This document shows, one piece after another, positions 15,247 through 24,928 of a stretch of DNA of 32,220 nt (position 1 is the stretch's first letter; every line of letters begins with the position of its first letter). The notes beneath the pieces are model-generated. The model was not told the DNA's origin. It made no database searches and saw nothing but the letters and a program-made list of their open reading frames with translations. This stretch comes from Candidatus Omnitrophota bacterium. Its GTDB lineage: Bacteria > Omnitrophota > Gorgyraeia > Gygaellales > Profunditerraquicolaceae. Made by a program: the position numbers and the translations under genes. The stretch lies in the NCBI GenBank assembly GCA_026387475.1, contig JAPLLN010000045.1, positions 1 to 32,220 on the forward strand, written 5' to 3'.

Positions 15247-15279
15247 ACCCGAAGATTCTGTCTTCGGGTTTCTTTATTT
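15247..15279 (+). terminator. Riboswitch-controlled intrinsic terminator
   Basis: CCCGAAGA (15248-15255) pairs with TCTTCGGG (15261-15268) around a five-base loop, followed by the T-rich run TTTCTTTATTT. The 5' arm plus two loop bases (15248-15257) is a perfect complement of AATCTTCGGG at 15116-15125 in P1, giving a ten-pair antiterminator when FMN is absent. Confidence 0.9.
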
Positions 15280-15294
15280 GGAGCACTTTAATCT

Positions 15295-16506
15295 ATGTTT
15301 AACTCAATTCCAGAGATATTAGAAAATTTAAAAGCCGGTAAAATGGTCATCGTGGTCGATGACGAAGACCGCGAGAACGAGGGCGACCTGATAATCGCTG
15401 CTTCCGCCGTGCGTCCGGAGCATATTAATTTCATGGCTAAATTCGGCCGCGGGCTGATCTGCATCCCCATGGAAGAAGAGCGGCTTAGGGAATTAGATTT
15501 GGAGCCTATGTTAAAAAATACACTCACGCACAGCAAGGACGACCCTTTTAAAACCGCCTGGATGATCTCCGTTGACGCGGCAAGAGGGATTACTACGGGA
15601 ATATCCGCGCATGACCGGTCAAGGACCATTGAAGCCTTGGTCAATCCTGCTTCCAAGCCCGAAGACCTGATCCGGCCCGGGCATATTTTTCCGCTGCGCG
15701 CGCGTAAAGGCGGGGTCTTAGTCAGGGCAGGGCATACCGAGGCCAGCGTTGATTTTATGAAGCTCGCCGGGCTAAATGCGGCCGGCGTTATCTGCGAGAT
15801 CATGAATGACGACGGGACCATGGCGCGCCTTCCGCAATTACTGGATTTTTCCAAAAAACATAATCTTAAGATCTGCTCCATTACTAATCTTATCGAATAC
15901 CGCAGGCGCTCGGAAAAATTGATCGAGCGCGTCACCGAAACAGAACTTCCCACCGAATTCGGAAAATTTAAATTAATACTCTATCGGGACCTGACCAATA
16001 GCAAAACTCATTTAGCCCTGGTCAAGGGCGAGGCTAAGAATGACCCGGCTTTGGTGCGCGTGCATTCCGAATGCCTGACCGGAGACGTTTTTGGTTCGCT
16101 TCGCTGCGACTGCGGCCGGCAACTTAAAAAGGCGATGGAGATAATCGATAAAGAAAAGTCCGGAGTGATCCTGTATATGAATCAGGAGGGCCGCGGCATA
16201 GGGCTTACGGATAAAATCCGCGCGTATAATCTTCAGGATAAGGGCATGGATACGGTCGAGGCGAATGTCGCCCTGGGGCATAAGGCGGATCTAAGGAATT
16301 ACGGGATAGGCGCGCAGATGCTCGTAGACCTGGGGATCAAGAATATCCGCTTGTTGACTAATAATCCGCGTAAGATCGTCGGTTTAGAGGGTTATGGCCT
16401 GAAAGTCATCGAGAGGGTCCCGCTTGAGATCGAGCCGAACCCGGCGAACTATAACTATTTGAAGGCCAAGAAAGAAAAGCTGGGACACAATCTGAATATA
16501 GAATAA
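15295..16506 (+). CDS. ribBA: Bifunctional DHBP synthase / GTP cyclohydrolase II
   Basis: This 403-residue protein catalyses the two entry steps of riboflavin synthesis. The RibB half (1-200) turns ribulose 5-phosphate into 3,4-dihydroxy-2-butanone 4-phosphate and shows DDEDRENEGDL, TGISAHDRSRTI and RPGHIFPLRA. The RibA half (about 205-400) opens GTP to the pyrimidine and shows HSECLTGDVFGSLRCDCG, with the zinc-binding cysteines, and MNQEGRGIGL. The ATG at 15295 has GGAG 11 bases upstream. It is the first gene after the FMN riboswitch and terminator, so its expression should fall when FMN is plentiful. Confidence 0.97.
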   Translation: MFNSIPEILENLKAGKMVIVVDDEDRENEGDLIIAASAVRPEHINFMAKFGRGLICIPMEEERLRELDLEPMLKNTLTHSKDDPFKTAWMISVDAARGITTGISAHDRSRTIEALVNPASKPEDLIRPGHIFPLRARKGGVLVRAGHTEASVDFMKLAGLNAAGVICEIMNDDGTMARLPQLLDFSKKHNLKICSITNLIEYRRRSEKLIERVTETELPTEFGKFKLILYRDLTNSKTHLALVKGEAKNDPALVRVHSECLTGDVFGSLRCDCGRQLKKAMEIIDKEKSGVILYMNQEGRGIGLTDKIRAYNLQDKGMDTVEANVALGHKADLRNYGIGAQMLVDLGIKNIRLLTNNPRKIVGLEGYGLKVIERVPLEIEPNPANYNYLKAKKEKLGHNLNIE

Positions 16507-16511
16507 GAAAA

Positions 16512-16566
16512 GATCCTTCGCTTACGCTCAGGATCAATTTTCCGAGCCGTAAGTGAGGGAAAATTG
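16512..16566 (+). repeat. Palindromic intergenic element with two alternative folds
   Basis: Between ribBA and ribH there is a 55-base palindromic element. One fold has two small hairpins: GATCCT/AGGATC (16512-16517 with 16530-16535) and a perfect nine-pair CAATTTTCC/GGAAAATTG (16535-16543 with 16558-16566). The other fold is a single long hairpin: 16514-16529 pairs with 16544-16560, with one bulged C (16547) and two G-U pairs. It ends right before the ribH ribosome site AGGAGG (16567-16572). The CCTTCGCTTACGCTCAGG core resembles dispersed intergenic palindromes seen in many genomes. No T-run follows, so it is not an ordinary terminator. Confidence 0.7.
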
Positions 16567-16576
16567 AGGAGGGAAC

Positions 16577-17044
16577 ATGGCAAAGGTAACAGAAGGAAAT
16601 ATGATAGCAAAGGGAAAGAAATTCGCGATAGTAGCGTCGCGTTTCAATGATTTTATTACCAAGGAACTCATCTCCGGCTGCACGGATACCCTGGTAAGGC
16701 ACGGCGCGGATGATAAGGATATTACCGTTGCATTGGTTCCCGGGGCTTTTGAGATCCCGGTCGTCGCGCAGAGATTAGCCAAGTCAAAAGATGTCGACGC
16801 GGTAATTTGTTTAGGCACGGTAATACGCGGTTCGACCCCGCATTTTGATTATATCGCCGCGGAAGTGGCTAAAGGGATCTCTAAGGTCTCTTTGGATTCC
16901 GGCGTGCCGGTAGTCTTTGGCGTGATCACCGCCGATACTATCGAACAGGCAATTGAGCGCGCGGGCACTAAAGACGGGAACAAAGGGAGAGACGCGGCGC
17001 TGACCGCTATTGAAATGTCAAATCTGTTAAACCAGATCAAATAA
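16577..17044 (+). CDS. ribH: 6,7-dimethyl-8-ribityllumazine synthase
   Basis: The 155-residue product is a typical lumazine synthase. It joins the DHBP made by RibB with the ribitylaminopyrimidine to form the direct precursor of riboflavin. Motifs are [11 protein letters not shown] near residue 18, [11 protein letters not shown] near 56, [17 protein letters not shown] near 80, which contains the catalytic His of the HFDYI segment, and [18 protein letters not shown] near 117. GAGGAGGG precedes the ATG with good spacing. It probably assembles into an icosahedral or pentameric shell, as in the family. The gene is followed by nusB only three bases downstream, a common arrangement. Confidence 0.97.
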   Translation: MAKVTEGNMIAKGKKFAIVASRFNDFITKELISGCTDTLVRHGADDKDITVALVPGAFEIPVVAQRLAKSKDVDAVICLGTVIRGSTPHFDYIAAEVAKGISKVSLDSGVPVVFGVITADTIEQAIERAGTKDGNKGRDAALTAIEMSNLLNQIK

Positions 17045-17047
17045 TCC

Positions 17048-17464
17048 ATGCGTAAACGCACAAGAGCCAGGGAATTTGCCCTGCAGATACTTTATCAGCT
17101 GGATATCACCAAGGAAGCGCCTGTTGCGGCCTTAGATAATTTTTGGGGAACGCACGTTGAAGAAGAGGTGGGGGATGATTTGAAGGCCTTTACCGCGGAA
17201 TTAGTCAAAGGGACCCTGGAGAATGCCGAGGCAATCGATGCAAGCATCACTAAGTTTGCCGCGAACTGGCATTTGAAGCGCATGGCAGTTGTAGACAGGA
17301 ATATTTTGCGTATGGGTTGTTTTGAACTTATGTTCCGGGAAGATATCCCGCCTAAGGTAGCTATTAATGAAGGTGTCGAATTAGCTAAAAAATATTCGGG
17401 AATTGAGGCGGGAAAGTTTGTCAATGCCATCCTCGATAAAGTGAAGCTGGAAAAGGGAAAATGA
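17048..17464 (+). CDS. nusB: Transcription antitermination factor NusB
   Basis: The 138-residue all-helical product opens with RKRTRAREFALQILYQLDI and ends with the conserved PPKVAINEGVELAKKYSGI and KFVNAILDKV, both NusB hallmarks. NusB with S10 (NusE) binds boxA in rRNA leaders and supports antitermination. The ATG lies three bases after the ribH stop, and its own stop overlaps the PHP gene in ATGA. The ribH-nusB pairing is widespread and does not imply a role in flavin synthesis. Confidence 0.95.
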   Translation: MRKRTRAREFALQILYQLDITKEAPVAALDNFWGTHVEEEVGDDLKAFTAELVKGTLENAEAIDASITKFAANWHLKRMAVVDRNILRMGCFELMFREDIPPKVAINEGVELAKKYSGIEAGKFVNAILDKVKLEKGK

Positions 17465-18297
17465 CCCAGCCGAAAAAATTCGCCGACCTGCACCTGCATA
17501 CTATATTCTCCGACGGCACCTATACCCCCGAAGAGCTGGTGGCAAAGAGCATTAAAGCGGGGTTATCCGCGATCGCCGTAGTCGACCACGATACGGTGGA
17601 AGGCCTGCCGGACTGCATTGCCGCCGGAGTTAAGCAAGGCCTGGAGATCATCCCGGGTATAGAGCTAAGCGCTGAAAGCGAAGGACAGGAGATCCACGTC
17701 CTGGGTTATCTCATCGATTACCGCTCAAAGCTTTTGAATGAAAAAATAGTTTTCTTGAATAAGAGGCGCGTGGAGCGGGTCTATAAAATGGCCGAGAAAT
17801 TAGGGGAGATGGGGATAAAGCTTAATCCACAGGAAGTTTTTGAACTCTCGGGGTCGGGGACTGTGGGGAGGCTGCATATAGCCCGCGCCATGGTCAAGGC
17901 AGGTTTGATCGATTCTCTTTACGACGCCTTTCATAAATATATCGGCGATGAATGCCCGGCTTATGTCTGCGGATTTAAATTCTCCGCGCAAGAGGCGATA
18001 AAAGTCATCCGCGATTCCGGCGGTATCCCGGTCCTGGCGCATCCTTATGTGGTAAAGAATGATGAACTTCTTCATGAACTTATCAATCAAGGGCTGATGG
18101 GGCTTGAGGCATATTATCCCGAGCATTCGCAGTCGATGATAAATTTTTATCTTAATCTGGCTAAAGAGAATGATCTGCTGGTTACCGGCGGGTCCGATTT
18201 CCACGGTTCAGCTAAGCCGAAAGTCAAGATCGGCGCGACCAAGATCCCCTATGAATTAGTCGAGCGGCTAAAAGAGGCGAAAGATAAGCATGATTAA
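17461..18297 (+). CDS. PHP-domain phosphoesterase (RNase AM/nucleoside bisphosphate phosphatase type)
   Basis: The 278-residue product is a stand-alone PHP hydrolase. The metal ligands appear in order: DLHLHTIFSDG near residue 9, VVDHDT near 41, PGIELSAE near 65, EIHVLGY near 77, LAHPY near 196 and GGSDFHG near 243. This order fits the YciV/TrpH-type family (5'-3' exoribonuclease and 3',5'-nucleoside bisphosphate phosphatase). It overlaps nusB by four bases and ribD by eight, so it is tightly embedded in the riboflavin operon. The pathway needs a phosphatase between RibD and RibH that is not otherwise encoded here, so this protein is a candidate, but that is inference only. Confidence 0.88.
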   Translation: MTQPKKFADLHLHTIFSDGTYTPEELVAKSIKAGLSAIAVVDHDTVEGLPDCIAAGVKQGLEIIPGIELSAESEGQEIHVLGYLIDYRSKLLNEKIVFLNKRRVERVYKMAEKLGEMGIKLNPQEVFELSGSGTVGRLHIARAMVKAGLIDSLYDAFHKYIGDECPAYVCGFKFSAQEAIKVIRDSGGIPVLAHPYVVKNDELLHELINQGLMGLEAYYPEHSQSMINFYLNLAKENDLLVTGGSDFHGSAKPKVKIGATKIPYELVERLKEAKDKHD

Positions 18298-19384
18298 GAA
18301 ACGAAAAGTTTATTTTATGGATCTGGCTTTAAAATTGGCGGCTAAAGGTAAAGGTAAGACTTCGCCTAATCCTTGCGTCGGCGCGTTAGTGGTCAAGAAT
18401 GACCGCATCATCGCAGGGAGCTTTCATAAGAAAGCCGGGCTTGCCCATGCGGAGGCAGCTGCGCTTGATAAAGCGGGCAGTAAAGCCAGGGGGGCAACGC
18501 TTTATGTGACCCTTGAGCCTTGCGCGCATTTCGGCCGCACGCCGCCGTGCGTTGATAAGATAATCAAAGCGGGGATCAAGGAAGTAGTGATCGGGATGAT
18601 CGACCCTAATCCGCTTAATAACGGAAGAGGAATAGCTAAATTAAAAGAATACGGTATCAAGGTCGAAGTCGGATTCCTGGAAGATAAACTAAGGAAATTA
18701 AATGAGCCGTTCATAAAATATATTACCAAGCGCGCGCCTTTCGTGACGGTCAAGATCGCCGAATCGCTCGACGGCAAGATCGCCACTAAAGACGGAGATT
18801 CAAAGTGGATCACCTCGGATAAGTCGCGCGCCTACGCCCACCGCATCCGCTCGGAGTTTGACGCGATCATGGTGGGGGTCAATACCGTGATAAGGGATAA
18901 TCCCAATCTGGACGCCTGGTTTTCTAGGAAACATCCGGTAAAGGTTGTCACCGACAGCCAGTTAAGCACTCCGCAAAACGCCGCGATCTTTTCGGGGAAT
19001 AGCCCGGTAGTAATCGTGACTTTGCCGTCGCGTCCGGGGCAGGAGACGGATAACCGCAAGGCCATCACGGAAAAAGCCAAGATCTTAGAGGTAAAAGAAA
19101 AATCCGGACAGATAAATCTAAGGGATATGTTTAAACGGCTGGCCCAAATGGAGATAACCAATATTCTGGTCGAAGGAGGTGGTACTTTGATCGGCGCTCT
19201 CTTCGATGAGGGATTGGTGGATAGGGTGATGTTTTTCATAAGTCCCAAGATCATCGGAGGCAAAGAGTCGTTAAGCTCGGTAATGGGGAGGGGTGTTTCA
19301 AGGATCGATAAGGCCTTCAAATTAAAGAATATAAAAGTCAGGCGGATAGCCGAAGATATACTGGTCGAGGGAGATATAAAATAA
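18290..19384 (+). CDS. ribD: Riboflavin biosynthesis deaminase/reductase RibD
   Basis: The 364-residue protein carries out two successive steps. The N-terminal deaminase has the zinc motif HAEAAAL near residue 50 and PCAHFGRTPPC near 79, and belongs to the cytidine-deaminase superfamily. The C-terminal reductase, from about 145, has VTVKIAESLDGKIAT, SKWITSD, and the NADPH-binding ILVEGGGTLIGALF near 295. It acts on the pyrimidine produced by RibA. The start overlaps the PHP gene. The stop lies just before ribE, leaving one base between them. Confidence 0.97.
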   Translation: MIKKRKVYFMDLALKLAAKGKGKTSPNPCVGALVVKNDRIIAGSFHKKAGLAHAEAAALDKAGSKARGATLYVTLEPCAHFGRTPPCVDKIIKAGIKEVVIGMIDPNPLNNGRGIAKLKEYGIKVEVGFLEDKLRKLNEPFIKYITKRAPFVTVKIAESLDGKIATKDGDSKWITSDKSRAYAHRIRSEFDAIMVGVNTVIRDNPNLDAWFSRKHPVKVVTDSQLSTPQNAAIFSGNSPVVIVTLPSRPGQETDNRKAITEKAKILEVKEKSGQINLRDMFKRLAQMEITNILVEGGGTLIGALFDEGLVDRVMFFISPKIIGGKESLSSVMGRGVSRIDKAFKLKNIKVRRIAEDILVEGDIK

Positions 19385-19385
19385 G

Positions 19386-19964
19386 ATGTTTTCCGGGATC
19401 GTCGAAGAACTGGGAGAGGTAATGAATATTTCCCGCCGCGGCAATATCACGCGGATAACCGTAAGGGCCTCTAAAGCCCCGGAAGGCGCTAAGGCCGGCG
19501 ACAGCATAGCCGTAAACGGGGTTTGCCTGACGGTTGTTGAAGAGGGCGCGGAAAATCTTGTCTTTGAGGCGATGCCGGAGACCTTGAGCGCTACAAATTT
19601 AGGGAGCCTAAGGACCGGCGAAAAGATAAATTTGGAAAGAAGCCTCGTGATCGGAGAGCGTTTATCCGGGCATTTTGTCACCGGCCACGTTGATTGCGTC
19701 GGAGTAATCCGCAAAAAAACCCGCGTGAGCAATAATCTCGGTTTTGAGATAGCGGTCAAACCGGAATTCATGAAATTTATCCTGCCTAAAGGCTCGGTCT
19801 CGGTCGATGGGATAAGCCTGACCATTATGAAGAGAGAGTCGAATACTTTCTGGGTCTATATAATCCCGCATACCTTAAAGAATACTACTCTTGGTTTCAA
19901 AGGCCCCTCCGATAAAGTAAATATCGAGTTCGATATCCTCGCTAAACGCGCCGCGGCAGTTTAA
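19386..19964 (+). CDS. ribE: Riboflavin synthase alpha chain
   Basis: The 192-residue enzyme dismutates two lumazine molecules into riboflavin and the ribitylaminopyrimidine. It consists of two similar barrel domains. The first opens with MFSGIVEELGEV and contains SIAVNGVCLTVVE. The second starts near GHFVTGHVDCVGVI and contains SVSVDGISLTIM. The ATG is one base after the ribD stop. It is the last gene of the operon, since the sequence then leaves coding for about 275 bases. An A/T-rich inverted repeat (AAGTTA/TAACTT) follows the stop but has no T-run. Confidence 0.97.
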   Translation: MFSGIVEELGEVMNISRRGNITRITVRASKAPEGAKAGDSIAVNGVCLTVVEEGAENLVFEAMPETLSATNLGSLRTGEKINLERSLVIGERLSGHFVTGHVDCVGVIRKKTRVSNNLGFEIAVKPEFMKFILPKGSVSVDGISLTIMKRESNTFWVYIIPHTLKNTTLGFKGPSDKVNIEFDILAKRAAAV

Positions 19965-19984
19965 GTTATGTTAACTTGAAAATA

Positions 19985-20013
19985 TTGCTATCCTGCCTGA
20001 TTTCTGGTATACT
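19985..20013 (+). promoter_or_regulatory. Possible promoter of the tRNA-Pro gene
   Basis: TTGCTA (19985-19990) and TATACT (20008-20013) are 17 bases apart, and TG at 20005-20006 completes an extended -10. It would leave about 94 bases before the tRNA, which is long. A weaker alternative, TTGCTC at 20073-20078 with TTTATA at 20096-20101, lies nearer the tRNA. Confidence 0.5.
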
Positions 20014-20113
20014 AGTTGAAATAATTTGAGAGAATAACATATTTCCCTCGCAACTTAGTTTTTAATAGCGGGTTGCTCGGGATGATTTGCATAAGTTTAT
20101 AGCTGGTAAATCA

Positions 20114-20187
20114 CGGGGAGTGGCCCAGTTTGGTAGGGCGTTTGGTTCGGGACCAAAAGGCCGTGGGTTCAAGTCCCACCTCCCCGA
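20114..20187 (+). tRNA. tRNA-Pro (anticodon CGG)
   Basis: The 74-base sequence folds as a cloverleaf. The acceptor stem is CGGGGAG with CTCCCCG. The D stem is GCCC with GGGC. The anticodon stem is TTTGG with CCAAA, enclosing the loop TTCGGGA, so the anticodon is CGG and it reads CCG. The T stem is GTGGG with CCCAC around TTCAAGT. The discriminator is A at 20187. CCA is not encoded (CAT follows), so it must be added by a nucleotidyltransferase such as the one at 25822-27096. Confidence 0.97.
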
Positions 20188-20239
20188 CATTAATTATCTC
20201 GTAAGAGTCGGAAGCGTTATAACCGGAAAGGAGTAGGGT

Positions 20240-20779
20240 GTGCAAAAACCATTATTAGTCATGGTCTTAAGTTTAATTCTTGGTTCTCCTGCCTCACTCT
20301 GCCATGCTGAGCAGCCGGAGGAAATCGTATTTACTACTTATTATCCTTCGCCTTACGGCAACTATAATGAACTGCAAACTAATAAATTGGCAGTGGGGGA
20401 TACTAATGGCGACGGAAAGGTTGATGCCAGCGATGTGCCGCCTGCTAATGGGCAAATATATGCGGCAAGAAGCATGATCTTAAGGCCACAGGGTCTTCCT
20501 GCTACTGATGTGAGAGAGGGTGAGCTTGTCTATAACAATGCTGACAAAGCACTTTATCTTTATAATGGCGCCAGCTGGGTAAAGCAGGGAGTTGCCGGAG
20601 GAGGGGGTTGTTATGTATCTTATTCCGGAAGCTGTCTTACGGGGTTTGTTGATAAGGGTTCAGCCGGTAGTTATGGCGCCTGTCTTTACGCTTGCTGGAC
20701 TTCCCGGCCGCCGGGTGCCGGTTGCGTGTCCGGAGGAACTAGCTATCATATCGGTGATGCGCGTGTATGTTGCCAGTAG
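20240..20779 (+). CDS. Secreted protein with one dockerin-like calcium loop and cysteine-rich tail
   Basis: The GTG start has AAGGAG six bases upstream. The 179-residue product has a signal peptide (KPLLVMVLSLILGSPASLCHA, cleavage expected after Ala23). The mature protein opens with EEIVFTTYYPSPYGNYNELQ, a motif I recall from many secreted Omnitrophota proteins. GDTNGDGKVDASD at about 53-65 is a single dockerin-type calcium loop (Asp54, Asn56, Asp58, Asp62, Asp65). Next comes GELVYNNADKALYLYNGASW, similar to fibre or adhesin beta-repeats. The tail, from about 120, is rich in Gly and Ser with seven cysteines. It overlaps the next gene, a secreted protease, by 13 bases. The function is unknown; a surface or extracellular role is likely. 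Confidence 0.75.
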   Translation: MQKPLLVMVLSLILGSPASLCHAEQPEEIVFTTYYPSPYGNYNELQTNKLAVGDTNGDGKVDASDVPPANGQIYAARSMILRPQGLPATDVREGELVYNNADKALYLYNGASWVKQGVAGGGGCYVSYSGSCLTGFVDKGSAGSYGACLYACWTSRPPGAGCVSGGTSYHIGDARVCCQ

Positions 20780-21540
20780 TTTTCTGTTTTCTTCTTTTCT
20801 TTAGCGCTACTCCCTGCTCTGCTTATGATATTAGCCCTTATCTGAAACAGGCACCTTCTAAATCTAGGCCTGTTTTGAATCTTGTATTCTGTTCTTTGAG
20901 TTATCAGGATAAAAATATCTTTTTGAAAGACGTAGATCGGCTTGCGCAGGAGCTAAAAAAGACTAAGCCTTTTGATGGATTTAGCGATTTTTCTTTCTGG
21001 TTTGTCAGCCTTACGAAGAAAGAAGAGGGTTTGCTATTTACGTTAACTCCCGGGTTTCCTCCCCTTAGGGCGAAAAGCGATTTTCTTCAGGATATTTTTG
21101 TTAAACTCGGCCGGGATTACAAGTTGATCATCGTTGATAGGACCGGCTTAGTCTCTTGTGCGGAGTTATCCTCAATCAATATGACCTCCTTGATAATACT
21201 CGGCAGGAAAATGTATGCAAGCGAAGAATCTTTCAGTAAAGGCTTCTTACATGAATTAGGGCATTCCTTGGGACTGCGCGATGAATGCGTTGCTTGCGAA
21301 GAACTTTCTTCGGCGGGCGAGCCGAATTGTGCCAGGGACAAGGAAGAGGCAATTAAGTGGTGGGGCGATCTTGTGGGTAAAGATCCGCGGGTAAATTACA
21401 TTTCCGGATGTTGCGGGAATAAGGGTTATATCCGTCCGACAGCGGTTTCTTTGATGAATGACCCGGATAAGGCTGATGATTTTGGCCCGGTCAATGAACG
21501 CTATTTAAAGCAGGTGTTGAGTTTACCGGCGAAGAAATAG
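20767..21540 (+). CDS. Secreted metzincin-like zinc protease
   Basis: The only usable start in frame is the ATG at 20767. The 257-residue product has a signal peptide (LPVVFCFLLFFSATPCSA, cleavage after about residue 19). The catalytic motif is HELGHSLGLRDE, starting at His162: HExxHxxGxxD, which is the metzincin type with Asp as third ligand. A Met-turn candidate, SLMND, follows near residue 230. The family could be M64-like. The mature chain has seven cysteines, so it probably folds with disulfides outside the cytoplasm. It follows the dockerin-loop protein with an overlap of 13 bases. The base composition is more A/T-rich than in the neighbours, and the region lies just after the tRNA gene. 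Confidence 0.78.
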   Translation: MLPVVFCFLLFFSATPCSAYDISPYLKQAPSKSRPVLNLVFCSLSYQDKNIFLKDVDRLAQELKKTKPFDGFSDFSFWFVSLTKKEEGLLFTLTPGFPPLRAKSDFLQDIFVKLGRDYKLIIVDRTGLVSCAELSSINMTSLIILGRKMYASEESFSKGFLHELGHSLGLRDECVACEELSSAGEPNCARDKEEAIKWWGDLVGKDPRVNYISGCCGNKGYIRPTAVSLMNDPDKADDFGPVNERYLKQVLSLPAKK

Positions 21541-21541
21541 G

Positions 21542-24005
<2,464 letters not shown>

Positions 24006-24056
24006 CATTTTACTTATTGGAAGGCTTGGCAGGATGAGCTGGTCGAGTCGCTTCTG

Positions 24057-24314
24057 ATGAACAAGAGCCTTAAAAAGAGGGTGGATTGCGCGGAGCAGGC
24101 GTTAAGACACCTTAGTGAATTAAAACCGCTGCTTACCGCGAATAAACAGCAGGAGTTGAGCGTTTATTTAGCCAGGTTGGCGGATTTAAGGGATATGATT
24201 TCCGACGATACCTACGGGGCAAATAACCATTTGTACCGCAACAAGGCGGAGAGCATAAGGAGAAATGTGTTGCAGCATTTCAGTTATCCCGGTATAGGAA
24301 AGTCAGTCAGATGA
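24057..24314 (+). CDS. Helical protein; probably the 3' half of the split lipoprotein gene
   Basis: Taken alone, the ATG at 24057 gives an 85-residue, mostly helical, soluble product (MNKSLKKRVDCAEQALRHLSE and later LYRNKAESIRRNVLQHF). It has no signal peptide and no ribosome site. The frame is open back to the TAG at 24003 and codes for HFTYWKAWQDELVESLL before this ATG, so the true start is probably not here. The combined 163-codon gene (60 codons, TAG, 102 codons, stop) resembles a lipoprotein family I recall from Omnitrophota, in which YRQ is followed by a WKSWQDEL-like segment. It overlaps the next gene in ATGA. Function unknown. Confidence 0.65.
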   Translation: MNKSLKKRVDCAEQALRHLSELKPLLTANKQQELSVYLARLADLRDMISDDTYGANNHLYRNKAESIRRNVLQHFSYPGIGKSVR

Positions 24315-24928
24315 TATTAGAGAATATACCGGTGGGCGCCCTGGAATCTAATTGTTATGTGCTGGCTTTGGGAGAAGGAAGGGACGCGATAATCATCGAC
24401 CCGGGGGCAGAAGAGCGCAAGATACGGAAGGCCCTGGAAAAACATAAATTGAAACCTGCGCTCGTAATCAATACCCACGGGCATTACGACCACATAGGCG
24501 CGGATGACAAGTTTGGCGTGCCTGTTTATGTCCATAAGCTGGATTCCGCGATGCTTCGCGACCCGATGCTTAATCTATCGGGTATGTTTTCTCTGGCTTA
24601 CGGGGTAAAATCCGAGATCAAGATGCTCGTTGAGAACCAGATCATCGCCCATGACGGGATAGAGTTGAAGGTTTTACACATACCGGGGCACACCCCCGGA
24701 GGCATTGCTCTGGTTTTAATGAAGCCTGATGAGCATATCGTCTTTACCGGGGATACTTTGTTCTGTCAGGGGATAGGCCGCTCGGATCTGGAGGGCGGAG
24801 ACGGCGAACAGCTTGTTAAAGCCATCAAGGAAAAATTGTTGAGCCTTCCTTCTGATACGGTAGTTTATCCCGGGCACGGCCCTTCCACTACTATAGATGA
24901 AGAGAAGAGAGAGAATCCTTATTTATGA
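24311..24928 (+). CDS. MBL-fold metallohydrolase (glyoxalase II-like)
   Basis: The 205-residue product is a compact metallo-beta-lactamase fold hydrolase. The metal motif is HGHYDH at residues 56-61. Further ligands are seen in HIPGHTPGG near 120, FTGDTLF near 146, and PGHGPST near the end. It opens with ENIPVGALESNCYVLAL, as in YcbL/glyoxalase II-like proteins. The substrate is not clear: YcbL-type members hydrolyse S-lactoylglutathione or other thioesters. It is tightly packed with its neighbours on both sides. Confidence 0.9.
   Translation: MILENIPVGALESNCYVLALGEGRDAIIIDPGAEERKIRKALEKHKLKPALVINTHGHYDHIGADDKFGVPVYVHKLDSAMLRDPMLNLSGMFSLAYGVKSEIKMLVENQIIAHDGIELKVLHIPGHTPGGIALVLMKPDEHIVFTGDTLFCQGIGRSDLEGGDGEQLVKAIKEKLLSLPSDTVVYPGHGPSTTIDEEKRENPYL

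Noticed and set aside
16406-16702. Minus-strand open frame over the ribBA-ribH gap
   Set aside because: It only reads through the palindrome and the ribosome site of ribH; no start signal or family resemblance.
19963-19977. AAGTTA/TAACTT inverted repeat after ribE as a terminator
   Set aside because: The six-pair A/T-rich stem with a three-base loop has no T-run and would be weak.
20045-20081. Hairpin in the tRNA leader (CCC..GCAAC with GTTGC..GGG)
   Set aside because: The stem is broken by a two-by-two internal loop with a 17-base apical loop, and no link to a known RNA was seen.
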